A DNA stretch of 64,000 nt from Marinobacterium_D sp050908845. GTDB lineage: Bacteria > Pseudomonadota > Gammaproteobacteria > Pseudomonadales > Balneatricaceae. The stretch is taken from the NCBI RefSeq assembly GCF_050908845.1, contig NZ_CP194171.1:806001-870000 (forward strand), read 5' to 3'. Shown in pieces: positions 47,320 through 56,213 of this stretch. Made by a program: the position numbers and the translations under genes. The notes below the pieces were generated by a model. It did no database searches. It saw nothing but the letters and a program-made list of their open reading frames with translations, and was not told the origin of the DNA. The stretch's first letter is position 1, and every line of letters begins with the position of its first letter.

Positions 47320-48219
47320 ATGCCGGGTTCATTACCACCACTCAATGCCCTGCGCACTTTCGAAGTGGCGGCGCGTCGGCTGAGTTTTTCGCGCGCGGCC
47401 CGGGAACTGTGTGTAACCCAGGGCGCGGTCAGTAAACAGATCCAGCTGTTGGAACAGTATCTGGAACAGCCACTGTTTGATCGCGCGCCTTCAGGCCTGG
47501 TACTGACCGAAGCGGGGCGCCTGTACCTGCCGGCTATTTCTCAGGCGATCGAAAAAATCCAGACCGCCACCGCCATCCTGCAGCAGCGTGCTCATGAGTC
47601 CAGTTCGCTGACACTGAATCTGACGCCTTCGTTCAGCAACCTCTGGCTGATTCCACGGCTGGATGCCCTGTGGCAGGCGATGCCTGAGCTGAATCTGACG
47701 ATGCTCAGTGGCGATGGCGAGTTCCATTTCCGCGACTCCGAAGCGGATATGGCGATCCGCTGTCTGCCGCTGTCGTTGAGCCATGAGCATTCCGTGCTAC
47801 TGCGGGAGGAAGAGCTGTTGGCGGTGATTCATCCCGACCTGCTGCGGGAGGCGGCGATAGAGAAACCGATGGATCTGCTGGCGCATCCGCTGTTGCAGCA
47901 CACGACCCGGCCTCAGCTCTGGCGTCAGTTCCTGGAGCAGGTCACCGGTCAGGAGCCGCGCGAGCTTCAACTACGTTATAACCACGGTTTCGAACATTTC
48001 TACATGTCGTTGGAAGCCGCGCGGCAGCGTCAGGGCATCGCCCTGGTGCCGGATTTCATGGCGGCTGCTGCACTGGCTGCCGGTGAGGTCGTCAATCCGC
48101 TGGGGATCAGCTATCACAGTGGATACGGCTTTTATTTTCTGGTGCCGCCTTACCGCAGCGGGACTCAGGGGATTCAGCAGTTTCACAGCTGGCTGAGCCA
48201 GCAGCTCAATCAGAGGTAA
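47320..48219 (+). CDS. LysR-family transcriptional regulator, GcvA-like
   Basis: 299 residues from ATG 47320, which has AGGGGG 7 nt upstream; in-frame ATG 47314 and GTG 47266 are less well placed. The N-terminal winged helix-turn-helix reads LPPLNALRTFEVAARRLSFS and AARELCVTQGAVSKQIQ, the GcvA-like subgroup. The effector domain runs from about 90 to 299. It is divergent from the aminotransferase-BKACE-TRAP-Usp operon with a perfect dyad between, so it is very likely its regulator; the inducer is unknown. Confidence 0.92.
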   Translation: MPGSLPPLNALRTFEVAARRLSFSRAARELCVTQGAVSKQIQLLEQYLEQPLFDRAPSGLVLTEAGRLYLPAISQAIEKIQTATAILQQRAHESSSLTLNLTPSFSNLWLIPRLDALWQAMPELNLTMLSGDGEFHFRDSEADMAIRCLPLSLSHEHSVLLREEELLAVIHPDLLREAAIEKPMDLLAHPLLQHTTRPQLWRQFLEQVTGQEPRELQLRYNHGFEHFYMSLEAARQRQGIALVPDFMAAAALAAGEVVNPLGISYHSGYGFYFLVPPYRSGTQGIQQFHSWLSQQLNQR

Positions 48220-48276
48220 AGCCGGAGAGTCGCTGTCGATCTATCGACCCGCTTGAGAAGCCGCCGTTTTTGTCCC

Positions 48277-48304
48277 AAAATACTGTGTATATATACAGTA
48301 TTTT
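48277..48304 (+). promoter_or_regulatory. LexA (SOS) box of imuA-imuB
   Basis: CTGTGTATATATACAG (48283-48298) matches the gammaproteobacterial CTGT-N8-ACAG consensus. The symmetry extends to 10-bp arms AAAATACTGT/ACAGTATTTT. It ends 10 nt before the imuA ATG. Confidence 0.93.
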
Positions 48305-48313
48305 GAGGTGTTG

Positions 48314-48937
48314 ATGATGGCTCTGGTTCAATTGATGGAGCAGGGACAGCTATGGCGCGGCACTCAGGACGCCGGAATTCAGGCGCAGGCGCTGGAATCC
48401 AGCGGCTACCCTGAGCTGGATGCCCGTCTGGGTGGTGGTTGGCTGAAAGGGCAACTGATCGAACTGCTGCATGCCGGCGAAGGGCGTGGCGAGCTGCGTC
48501 TGATCTGGCCGCTGCTGCGCCGCGCGGCACCGGAGCGCCCGGTGTTCTGGATAGATCCGCCCCATCAACCCTATGCGCTGGCATTGCTGCAGGCTGATAT
48601 CCGGCCGGAAGCCCAGCAACTGGTGCGTACCCACTCGCTCAAGGAGCGGCTCTGGGCGATCGAGCAGGCGCTGAAAAGCGGCTGTGCGCCGCTGGTACTG
48701 GGCTGGCTTGATGCCCAGGTAGCCACAGCGGCGTTAAGGCGACTGCAACTGGCGGCACAGACCGGTGGTGGGCTGGGGATAATCCTGAGACCCGACAGCG
48801 TTCGTGCCCAGTCCTCTCCGGCGGCCTACCGTCTTCACCTTGACTCCGGCGCTGCCGGTGCCGAGGTTGCGCTGCTGAAACGTCGTGCGGGCTGGCCTCT
48901 GCCCGCCGCATCGCTGGATCTGCCGGCGGTACTCTGA
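48314..48937 (+). CDS. imuA: Translesion mutasome protein ImuA (SulA-like)
   Basis: A 207-residue RecA-like-fold protein (ImuA/SulA2). The region SGYPELDARLGGGWLKGQLIELL matches the RecA-type nucleotide-fold entry, but the P-loop lysine is replaced (HAGEGRGELRL). Start ATG 48314 has GAGG 5 nt upstream; ATG 48317 is an alternative. It works with ImuB and DnaE2 in damage-induced mutagenesis. The imuB ATG follows the stop by 1 nt, and a LexA box is directly upstream. Confidence 0.9.
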   Translation: MMALVQLMEQGQLWRGTQDAGIQAQALESSGYPELDARLGGGWLKGQLIELLHAGEGRGELRLIWPLLRRAAPERPVFWIDPPHQPYALALLQADIRPEAQQLVRTHSLKERLWAIEQALKSGCAPLVLGWLDAQVATAALRRLQLAAQTGGGLGIILRPDSVRAQSSPAAYRLHLDSGAAGAEVALLKRRAGWPLPAASLDLPAVL

Positions 48938-48938
48938 G

Positions 48939-50327
48939 ATGCGCTGGCTCTGTCTGCATTTTCCCTGGCTGTCGCTGGAGCTGCATGTTCTGCCGCAGGA
49001 CTCCCCGCAGGCGTTGCTGGATAACCGCCAGCGGATTCTGCTGGCTAATCCTGCGGCAGAGGCTCAGGGTGTCAAAGCCGGCCAGGCGCTGGCCACTGCG
49101 CTGGCGTTGAGCCCGGAGCTGACGCTGCTGGAAACAAGCGCACAGCAGCTGCGCCAGAGCCTTGAACAACTGGCGCTCTGGGCCGGCGGTTTCAGTGCCC
49201 GCATCAGTCTCTGTCCGCCCCAGTCCCTGTTGCTGGAGATCGCCAGCATGCTGCATTACTTCGGTGGCCTGGAGGCGCTGCTTGAGCAGATCAACAGCAG
49301 CATACAGCGCAGCGGCTATAGCGCACAGCTGGCGGTGGGTGAAACCGCCAGGGGCGCGGAACTGCTGGCCCGGGTCGGCTCGTGTATTGAGAGTGACAGC
49401 GAGCGCTGGTGGGCGCGCTTACATGCACTGAACATTGACCAACTGGGGCTGCCGGCCAAGCCTGGCGAACAGCTGCGGGGCGTGGGATTGCGCAGCCTGG
49501 GGGATCTACTCAGACTGCCGCGTAACGAGCTGGCGCAGCGCTTTGGCCAGTCGTTGCTGCGGGAGCTGGAAAAAATCGTCGAGCCGGGCGCGGCGCTGCC
49601 GGAGCCGTTCATTGCGCCGGAACGCTTCAGTCAGCGTGTCGATCTGGCCGCTGAAATTATCCACAGCCAGGGACTGCTGTTTCCGTTGCGGCGTCTGCTG
49701 GAGGCGCTGGAAGGATTTCTGCGTATCCGCCAGCAGCAGGTGGCACAACTGCATATCTCGCTATTTCAGCGTGACAGCGGTGAACAACAGCTGACAATCG
49801 GCCATGCCGGCGGCACCGCCTCGGCGGCGCACTGGCTGGAGCTCTGCCGCCTGCAGCTGGAGCGGGAAAAGCTCAGGGCGCCGGTACTGGCGCTGCAGCT
49901 GGATGCGGAGGAGGGCCAGGGACAGCAGGTGCATAACGCCGACCTGTTTGCGCCGACCCAGGCGCAGACAACCCCGGCGGAGCTGATCAGCCGGTTGCGC
50001 AGTCGCCTGGGTAAGGATGCGGTACAGCCGCTGGGCTGGTGTGCCGATCACCGGCCTGAACGTGCCTGCACTACAGAAACAGGCAAGGGAGAGAGGCCTC
50101 CCACCGGACTGGCCCGGCCCGGCTGGCTGCTTGCCACCCCCAGGCGTCTATCACCCGGTGAGCAGCGCACCCTTCACTGGCTGCGCGGGCCGGAACGGAT
50201 CTGCAGCGGCTGGTGGGACGGGCCGGTACAGCGTGACTACTACGTGGCCCGTTGGCCCGACGGACGCTGCGGTTGGGTGTTCAATGACTCAAGCGGAGAC
50301 TGGTTTATTCACGGCTGGTTTGGTTGA
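48939..50327 (+). CDS. imuB: Y-family polymerase-like protein ImuB
   Basis: A 462-residue Y-family homologue starting MRWLCLHFPWLSLELH. The palm lacks the catalytic acidic residues of DinB, as is normal for ImuB, which acts as an adaptor bridging the beta clamp and DnaE2. The helix-hairpin-helix part LRGVGLRSLGDLLRLPRNEL and the little-finger region follow. ATG 48939 is chosen (1 nt after imuA) over an in-frame ATG at 48885 inside imuA. dnaE2 lies 186 nt on, with its own SOS box. Confidence 0.93.
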   Translation: MRWLCLHFPWLSLELHVLPQDSPQALLDNRQRILLANPAAEAQGVKAGQALATALALSPELTLLETSAQQLRQSLEQLALWAGGFSARISLCPPQSLLLEIASMLHYFGGLEALLEQINSSIQRSGYSAQLAVGETARGAELLARVGSCIESDSERWWARLHALNIDQLGLPAKPGEQLRGVGLRSLGDLLRLPRNELAQRFGQSLLRELEKIVEPGAALPEPFIAPERFSQRVDLAAEIIHSQGLLFPLRRLLEALEGFLRIRQQQVAQLHISLFQRDSGEQQLTIGHAGGTASAAHWLELCRLQLEREKLRAPVLALQLDAEEGQGQQVHNADLFAPTQAQTTPAELISRLRSRLGKDAVQPLGWCADHRPERACTTETGKGERPPTGLARPGWLLATPRRLSPGEQRTLHWLRGPERICSGWWDGPVQRDYYVARWPDGRCGWVFNDSSGDWFIHGWFG

Positions 50328-50472
50328 ACCCGGGCCCCTGGCAGGCTGTCAGTCAGGCCACATTCATGTTGTGGTGGCGGCATCGCTTCGGTCGGTTCGC
50401 TGCCCTCACAGCCAGGCTCGACCTGCGTGCAACCAGCATCAATGGGGCACTTGAGACGGGCATTTTTTTGCG

Positions 50473-50504
50473 CCAATATACTGTATATATAAACAGTATA
50501 TTGG
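50473..50504 (+). promoter_or_regulatory. LexA (SOS) box of dnaE2
   Basis: CTGTATATATAAACAG (50481-50496) with flanks forming perfect 12-bp arms CCAATATACTGT/ACAGTATATTGG. It ends 9 nt before the dnaE2 GTG, so dnaE2 has its own damage-inducible promoter. Confidence 0.93.
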
Positions 50505-50513
50505 TCTATTCAG

Positions 50514-53500
50514 GTGGTCAGAGAAGATTCTGAGATCGGTTATGCCGAGCTGCATGCGATCTCCAATTTCAGTTTTCTACGTGGCGCGTCCCATCCGGAG
50601 GAGCTGGTCGCCCAGGCCTCATCGCTGGGCTACCGGGCGCTGGCGCTGACCGACGAGTGTTCGGTGGCTGGCGTGGTGCGTGCCCATCAGGAGGCGAAGG
50701 AGCTGGGGCTCAAGCTGCTGATCGGCAGCGAGTTTCGTCTAGATGGCCGGCTGCTGGTGCTGCTGGCGCGGGACCGTACCGGCTATGCCCAGCTCTGCTC
50801 GCTGATTACCACGGGGAGGCGACGGGCCAAAAAAGGTGAGTACTCGCTGACGCTGGAGGATTTTGAAACCGGGCTGGATCGCTGTCTGCTGCTGTATCAG
50901 CCGGGGCCGGATGAAGCGCGGCTGGAGAGTGATCTGCAGTGGCTGCAGCGGCATCACGATGAGCGCAGCTGGCTGCTGCTGGAACGTCTGCTCGACAGCG
51001 ACGACAGCTGGCGCTACCAGCGTTTACTGGAGCAGGCGGAGAGCTATCAACTGCCGCTGGTCTGTGCCGGCGATGTGCGGATGCATGAGCCGGGGCGCCA
51101 GCCGCTGCAGGATCTGCTGACGGCGATCCGGCTAAGGACCACAGTGATGAAAGCGGGCTGGCAGCTGGGCGCTAACGCCGAGCGTCACCTGCGACCGCTG
51201 GCCAGGCTGGCGCAGCTTTATCCGCAGACGTTGCGCAAGCAGACGCTGAAGATCGCCGCCCTGTGTGATTTTTCCCTGGATGAGCTGCGTTACGAATATC
51301 CCGCCGAGCTGGTACCGCCTGGCCTCACTCCCCAGTCGCATCTGCGGAATCTGACCGAGGCTGGCGTCAAGCGTCGCTTTCCTCAGGGCGAGCCGGCGAA
51401 GGTCCGCCAGCTGATCGAGCATGAACTTAAGGTGATCGAGGAGCTGCGCTACGAGCCCTATTTTCTGACCATTGAGGATATCGTTCGCTTTGCCCGCGAG
51501 AACGATATTCTCTGCCAGGGACGAGGCTCGGCGGCCAACTCGGTGGTCTGCTACTGCCTGGGGATCACCGAGGTAGACCCGCGCCAGGTAAACCTGCTAT
51601 TCGAGCGTTTCCTGTCGAAGGAGCGTAACGAGCCGCCCGATATCGATGTGGATTTCGAGCATCAGCGTCGTGAAGAGGTGATCCAGTATATCTACCGGCG
51701 CTACGGCCGCGAACGGGCGGGGCTGGCCGCCGCCGTGATCAGCTACCGCAGCCGCAGCGCGATCCGTGATGTGGGGCGGGCGCTGGGCTTTGATGAGGCT
51801 TACCTGGGCTGGCTGATCAGCCAGCTGGATCGGCGCGATACCGAACAGCCCTGGCTGGAGCAGCTACGCGCACTGGGTGGTAAAAATCCGGCGCTGCCGT
51901 TCCGCCATCTGCTGGCGCTGGTGCCGCAGATTCTGCACTTTCCCCGCCATCTCTCCCAGCATGTGGGCGGCTTTGTGGTGTCCTCCGGCCCGTTGCATCA
52001 GCTGGTGCCGGTGGAGAACGCTGCCATGCAGGACCGAACCCTGATTCAGTGGAACAAGGATGACCTGGAGGCCCTGGGCCTGCTGAAGATCGATATCCTG
52101 GCGCTGGGGATGCTCAGTGCCCTGCGCCGGACCCTGCACCTGCTCGGTGAACGTGATCAGCGGCCCTGGCGGATGCAGGATATTCCCCGTGAGGATGGGC
52201 AGGTTTACGCCATGCTCAGCGAGGCTGATTCCATGGGGGTGTTCCAGGTGGAGTCCCGTGCCCAGATGAACATGCTGCCAAGGCTGAAGCCGGCGAAGTA
52301 TTACGACCTGGTGGTGCAGGTGGCCATAGTGCGGCCGGGACCGATTCAGGGCGATATGGTGCACCCCTATCTGCTGCGCCGGCAGGGGAAAGAGAGCGTG
52401 GAGTATCCCAGCGACGAGGTACGTGAGGTGCTGGCACCCACCCTGGGTGTACCGATCTTCCAGGAGCAGGTGATTCGTCTGGCGATGGTGGCTGCCGGGT
52501 TCAGCGCCGGCGAGGCGGACCAGCTGCGCCGGGCCATGGCGGCCTGGCGCCGTAGCGGTACCATCGCGGTGTACCAGCAGAAGCTGCGTGAGGGGATGAC
52601 GGCGCGGGGCTACACGGCCGAGTTTGCCGAGCGCATCTGTCGCCAGATAGAAGGCTTTGGCGAGTACGGTTTTCCCGAATCCCACGCCGCCAGTTTTGCG
52701 CTGCTGGCGTACCTGTCTGCCTGGCTCAAGTGTCACGAACCGGCGGCGTTTTGCTGTGCGCTGCTTAACAGCCAGCCCATGGGATTCTACTCGCCTTCGC
52801 AGCTGGTACAGGATGCGATCGGTCACGGTGTCAAAGTACGGCCGGTCTGTATCAACGCCAGCGGTTACGACTGTTCGCTGGAGTATGACGCGGGCGCAGC
52901 GCGTAGAGGTACTCAGGGCGTGTTGAGGCTGGGATTGCGGCTGGTCAAAGGCCTGTCACGGGAGGGGGCCGAACGGCTGGTAGCCGCGCGACCGGCGGGC
53001 GGCTTTGCGTCGGTGTCGGATCTGCGCAGCCGGGCAAGGCTCAGCCGTGGCGATCAGGATGCGTTGGCGGCGGCCAACGCGCTGGCGACGGTGGCTGGAC
53101 ATCGGCATCAGGCGCGCTGGGAACTGCTGCGTGAGGAGATCGAGCTGGCGCTGGGTGATGTGCCGGCGGAAACCGATACCAGTACTGCCTATGAGCCGGT
53201 GGTACAGATGCCTGCCCCGGATGAATGCGCCGAGATGGAAGCGGACTACCGGCATCTCGGTCTGACCCTTGGCCGCCACCCCATGGCGCTGCTGCGTGAG
53301 CAGGGACGACTGCCGCGGGTGGTAGCGTCCAACCGGCTGGATGGCGTCGAATCCGGGCGTCCGGTGCGGGTGGCGGGCCTTGTGACCAACCGGCAGCGCC
53401 CGGGCACCGCCACCGGCATCACCTTTGTCACCCTGGAGGATGAGTTTGGCCAGATCAACCTGGTGGTCTGGCAGGCCACCGCCCGGGCCCAGCGCAAGGC

Positions 53501-53639
53501 GCTGCTCGGCAGTCGTATTCTGCAGGTGGATGGCATTCTTGAAAGGGAGGGCAGCCTGATCCATGTGATAGCCGGCCGGCTGACCGATATCAGCGCCGAG
53601 TGGGAAGGGCTGCAGACCCGCTCACGGGATTTTCACTGA
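50514..53639 (+). CDS. dnaE2: Error-prone DNA polymerase DnaE2 (ImuC)
   Basis: A 1041-residue C-family polymerase. It has a PHP domain (ELHAISNFSFLRGASHPEEL at the start), the catalytic Asp pair in PPDIDVDFEHQRREEV, QGRGSAANSVVCYCLG, GQINLVVW of the OB fold and no epsilon-binding tail. It performs mutagenic lesion bypass in complex with ImuB. GTG 50514 is the only start before the PHP motif, but its ribosome site is weak, which would keep basal levels low. It ends 172 nt before a convergent gene. It is the third component of the imuA-imuB-dnaE2 cassette; lexA2 is not present in this window. Confidence 0.95.
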   Translation: MVREDSEIGYAELHAISNFSFLRGASHPEELVAQASSLGYRALALTDECSVAGVVRAHQEAKELGLKLLIGSEFRLDGRLLVLLARDRTGYAQLCSLITTGRRRAKKGEYSLTLEDFETGLDRCLLLYQPGPDEARLESDLQWLQRHHDERSWLLLERLLDSDDSWRYQRLLEQAESYQLPLVCAGDVRMHEPGRQPLQDLLTAIRLRTTVMKAGWQLGANAERHLRPLARLAQLYPQTLRKQTLKIAALCDFSLDELRYEYPAELVPPGLTPQSHLRNLTEAGVKRRFPQGEPAKVRQLIEHELKVIEELRYEPYFLTIEDIVRFARENDILCQGRGSAANSVVCYCLGITEVDPRQVNLLFERFLSKERNEPPDIDVDFEHQRREEVIQYIYRRYGRERAGLAAAVISYRSRSAIRDVGRALGFDEAYLGWLISQLDRRDTEQPWLEQLRALGGKNPALPFRHLLALVPQILHFPRHLSQHVGGFVVSSGPLHQLVPVENAAMQDRTLIQWNKDDLEALGLLKIDILALGMLSALRRTLHLLGERDQRPWRMQDIPREDGQVYAMLSEADSMGVFQVESRAQMNMLPRLKPAKYYDLVVQVAIVRPGPIQGDMVHPYLLRRQGKESVEYPSDEVREVLAPTLGVPIFQEQVIRLAMVAAGFSAGEADQLRRAMAAWRRSGTIAVYQQKLREGMTARGYTAEFAERICRQIEGFGEYGFPESHAASFALLAYLSAWLKCHEPAAFCCALLNSQPMGFYSPSQLVQDAIGHGVKVRPVCINASGYDCSLEYDAGAARRGTQGVLRLGLRLVKGLSREGAERLVAARPAGGFASVSDLRSRARLSRGDQDALAAANALATVAGHRHQARWELLREEIELALGDVPAETDTSTAYEPVVQMPAPDECAEMEADYRHLGLTLGRHPMALLREQGRLPRVVASNRLDGVESGRPVRVAGLVTNRQRPGTATGITFVTLEDEFGQINLVVWQATARAQRKALLGSRILQVDGILEREGSLIHVIAGRLTDISAEWEGLQTRSRDFH

Positions 53640-53715
53640 CAAAAACTCTGGCTGCGGGAGCCGTTCAGTATGCAGGCAGAGACAGGAAAAGAGGACGAAG
53701 GATAGAAATAGAAGT

Positions 53716-53782
53716 GGCGGTTGCTGCTGTTCCCCTCAGTATCGCCTGGGGACCCCGAAGCCGGGTGAGCTTTGCAACCGCC
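53716..53782. other. 67-nt structured intergenic element after dnaE2
   Basis: GGCGGTTGC (53716-53724) and GCAACCGCC (53774-53782) enclose inner stems including CCCC/GGGG and CCCGG/CCGGG. No T-run follows on either strand. It sits between the convergent dnaE2 and the Met-rich periplasmic gene. It is not a recognised riboswitch to me. Confidence 0.45.
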
Positions 53783-53811
53783 GACTAACCCAAGTATAGC
53801 CCGTGTTGGCC

Positions 53812-54252
53812 TTAACGCATCATGCCACGACGATATTCCAGGCGATCGAACTCTTCCTGATGCAGGCGCATCTGATCACGCAGCTGCTCCATGGTCCGGT
53901 CACGGTCACGCAATCGATCGCGGGGCAGGTCCATTGAAGGTTCACGCCCGAGCTGTTCCATCGAGCGCTCCATTTCACGCCAGTGCTGGCGCATCAGTTC
54001 GTAATGGCTCTGTGGATCATCGGTACGGTGCATCTGCTCCATCAACCGGTTCATCCGGTCAAAATCGCCGTAACGGCCTCCGCCTTGTTGCATCTGGCCC
54101 TGCTGCATCTGACTTTGCTGCCCTGAACCCATTCCCTGGCCCATACCCTGGCCTGGATTTTTTGGCCCGCTGCCGGGACCCGCAGCCAGAGCTCCAAGGC
54201 TGATGGCGCCGAAGAGCAGTGCTGCCAGGCGGAAAGTATTCTTTTTGTCCAT
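53812..54252 (-). CDS. Met/Gln/Arg-rich periplasmic protein, unknown function
   Basis: 146 residues from ATG 54252 (GGAG 7 nt upstream). The signal peptide is DKKNTFRLAALLFGAISLG, cut near ALAAG. The mature part begins with a Gly/Pro/Gln/Met-rich stretch (NPGQGMGQGMGSGQQSQMQQ) and continues as an Arg/Glu-rich helix (QLRDQMRLHQEEFDRLEYRR) with many Met. The layout recalls small envelope chaperones or metal sponges (CpxP/Spy or Met-rich copper proteins), but no LTxxQ motif was seen. No family is recognised. Confidence 0.7.
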   Translation of the reverse strand: MDKKNTFRLAALLFGAISLGALAAGPGSGPKNPGQGMGQGMGSGQQSQMQQGQMQQGGGRYGDFDRMNRLMEQMHRTDDPQSHYELMRQHWREMERSMEQLGREPSMDLPRDRLRDRDRTMEQLRDQMRLHQEEFDRLEYRRGMMR

Positions 54253-54388
54253 GGTCGACTCCTTCGCTTCTGCTACCGAAAGACGCACTGAGTATAGGTG
54301 ATCAGTGAACCGGCGCCGGAAAGAAAGCGGCGGCTCTGCCCTGGCTCAATAAACCGGACAAACCCGCCGTTAGCAGTCGGAAAGGCTG

Positions 54389-54847
54389 TTAAATATCGGT
54401 GAGCCGATTCCACGCCTGAGACAGGCGCATCGCCTCATGTTTTTCCAGGTCGGCCAGCTCCTCAAGCAGGTCGGCGGCCGGTGTGGCACTGGCCCGACTG
54501 ACCAGGAACTTGTATAGCTCGACAATCTGGTTGTGCTCTTCCTCAACCTTGGAAATGATCTGTTCCGCGGTCATTTCGGCAAAGGGAGCATCCAGGTTTG
54601 TTGAAGGCAGTAAGGGTTCCTTGTTGAGGAACTCCATTACCCAGGTATCCAGGGCGTTGAGGTTATCTGTTGCCTCAAACGCGGTGATCGCCCGGGATAG
54701 CTTGGCCTCATGGTCCGCCAGGTAATCAAGCAGCATCCGGGCCCTTTCATCTTGCTGGGATTCACTGCTGTTACGCAGCCATTCGGATAACTGCTGGTGG
54801 TAGCCTCGCGTCCAGTGGATGATGTCGCGAAACGTATCGATCTGCAT
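54389..54847 (-). CDS. Ferritin-like/helical-bundle protein, unknown function
   Basis: 152 residues from ATG 54847, which has AAGGAGG 5 nt upstream. Four long helices carry Glu and His at helix-bundle spacing: DHEAKLSRAI, EEEHNQIVELYKFL and EKHEAMRLSQAWNRL. These suggest a di-iron or ferritin-like fold, although not all ligands of rubrerythrin can be assigned. The neighbouring Met-rich periplasmic gene is 136 nt downstream on the same strand. A metal- or stress-related role is plausible but unproved. Confidence 0.65.
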   Translation of the reverse strand: MQIDTFRDIIHWTRGYHQQLSEWLRNSSESQQDERARMLLDYLADHEAKLSRAITAFEATDNLNALDTWVMEFLNKEPLLPSTNLDAPFAEMTAEQIISKVEEEHNQIVELYKFLVSRASATPAADLLEELADLEKHEAMRLSQAWNRLTDI

Positions 54848-54989
54848 GCTTGCCTCCTTCACAGGATCCTGAGACTCGCCCCGCGCCACTGGCTTTGCCG
54901 TGGCGCGGTGGCGGTATTTCTACCTCAAGGATATGTCAGCACCGGGGGAATGCCAGTTGTGCCAATGTCCGTTACGCAAAAGTTTGCGC

Positions 54990-56213
54990 TTAGTCAGAGG
55001 CTTGGGGCAGGGCCAGTGAAATCAAGGCAGTGAGCAGTAACAGAGCCGCCGAGATCCAGAGGCAGGCAGCCAGACCGCTGGCACCCAGCCCTGCGGCCTG
55101 GAATACCCAGCCGGAAAGCAGGGTACCCAGCAGTCGTCCCATCGCGTTGGCCATGTAGTAGAAGCCCACATCCAGTGAGACACCATCGGCCCGCGCAAGG
55201 CTGACAATCAGGTAGCTGTGCAGCGAGGAGTTGATCGCGAACAGCACGCCGAACAGCAGCAATCCAGCAATCAGCAGAACGGCCGGGTCGAAAGTGGTGC
55301 CAAGGCCCAGTGCAATCAGCACCGGCACGGCGGAGAGCAGAGTGGCCCAGGTGAGTGCCGTGCGGCCATCCGGCACCCGGCCGCTGGCCCTGCCGGTGAT
55401 CCTCGGTGCCAGTGCCTGTACCAGACCATAACCGATCACCCAGAGGGCGAGAAAGCCGCCGGTCTGCCAGTGATCCCAGCCCAGGGTCTGCGACAGAAAC
55501 ACCGGCAGGGCGACCACGAACCATACGTCGCGAGCGCCGAACAGGCACAGGCGCGCGGCCGAGAGAATATTGATCGCCCGGCTTTTGGAGAAAATATCGC
55601 GGAATTTGGGCTTGGATTTCGCCTTGCCCAGGTCTTTCTTCAGCAGCACAAGACTGGCCAGCCAGACCAGCGTCAGCGCCCCTGCCATGGCAGCGATCGC
55701 ACCGGCAAAGCCCAGTGCCATCAGCAAAGCGCCACCGAGGAAAAAGCCCACACCCTTGAGTGCGTTCTTCGATCCGGTGAGCAGCGCGACCAATTTGTAC
55801 AGCGCCCCCTGGGCATCGGCGGGAACCAGCAGTTTGATGGAGCTTTTCGCGCTCATCTTGTTCAGGTCCTTGGCTATGCCGGAGAGCGCCTGGGCTGCCA
55901 TCACCCAGGGTACGCTGAGCATTGCCGCCGGTACCAGCAGCATCGCCAGGGCGACGATCTGCAGCCCCAGGCCGATGTTCATGGTCCGGTTAAGGCCCAG
56001 GTGCGCGCCGAGCCAGCCGCCCACCAGGTTGGTGATGACGCCGAAGATTTCGTAGAACAGGAACAGCAGCGCGATCTCCAGCGGTGAATAGCCCAGCGCG
56101 TGGAAATGCAGCACCACCAGCATCCGCAGGGCGCCATCGGTGAGCGTGAACGCCCAGTAATTACCGGTGACGACCAGGTACTGGCGAATCGCCGGGGAGA
56201 GCTGGCTCAGCAT
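54990..56213 (-). CDS. arsJ: ArsJ, organoarsenical efflux MFS transporter
   Basis: A 407-residue major facilitator with about 12 membrane helices, starting MLSQLSPAIRQYLVVTGNYW. ArsJ exports 1-arseno-3-phosphoglycerate, the unstable product made by the partner GAPDH from arsenate, which gives arsenate resistance without reduction. ATG 56213 overlaps the GAPDH stop by 7 nt, so the pair is coupled. An in-frame start at 56270 would lie inside the GAPDH gene. The segment SGIAKDLNKMSAKSSIKLL near 129-147 is typical of ArsJ. Confidence 0.92.
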   Translation of the reverse strand: MLSQLSPAIRQYLVVTGNYWAFTLTDGALRMLVVLHFHALGYSPLEIALLFLFYEIFGVITNLVGGWLGAHLGLNRTMNIGLGLQIVALAMLLVPAAMLSVPWVMAAQALSGIAKDLNKMSAKSSIKLLVPADAQGALYKLVALLTGSKNALKGVGFFLGGALLMALGFAGAIAAMAGALTLVWLASLVLLKKDLGKAKSKPKFRDIFSKSRAINILSAARLCLFGARDVWFVVALPVFLSQTLGWDHWQTGGFLALWVIGYGLVQALAPRITGRASGRVPDGRTALTWATLLSAVPVLIALGLGTTFDPAVLLIAGLLLFGVLFAINSSLHSYLIVSLARADGVSLDVGFYYMANAMGRLLGTLLSGWVFQAAGLGASGLAACLWISAALLLLTALISLALPQASD

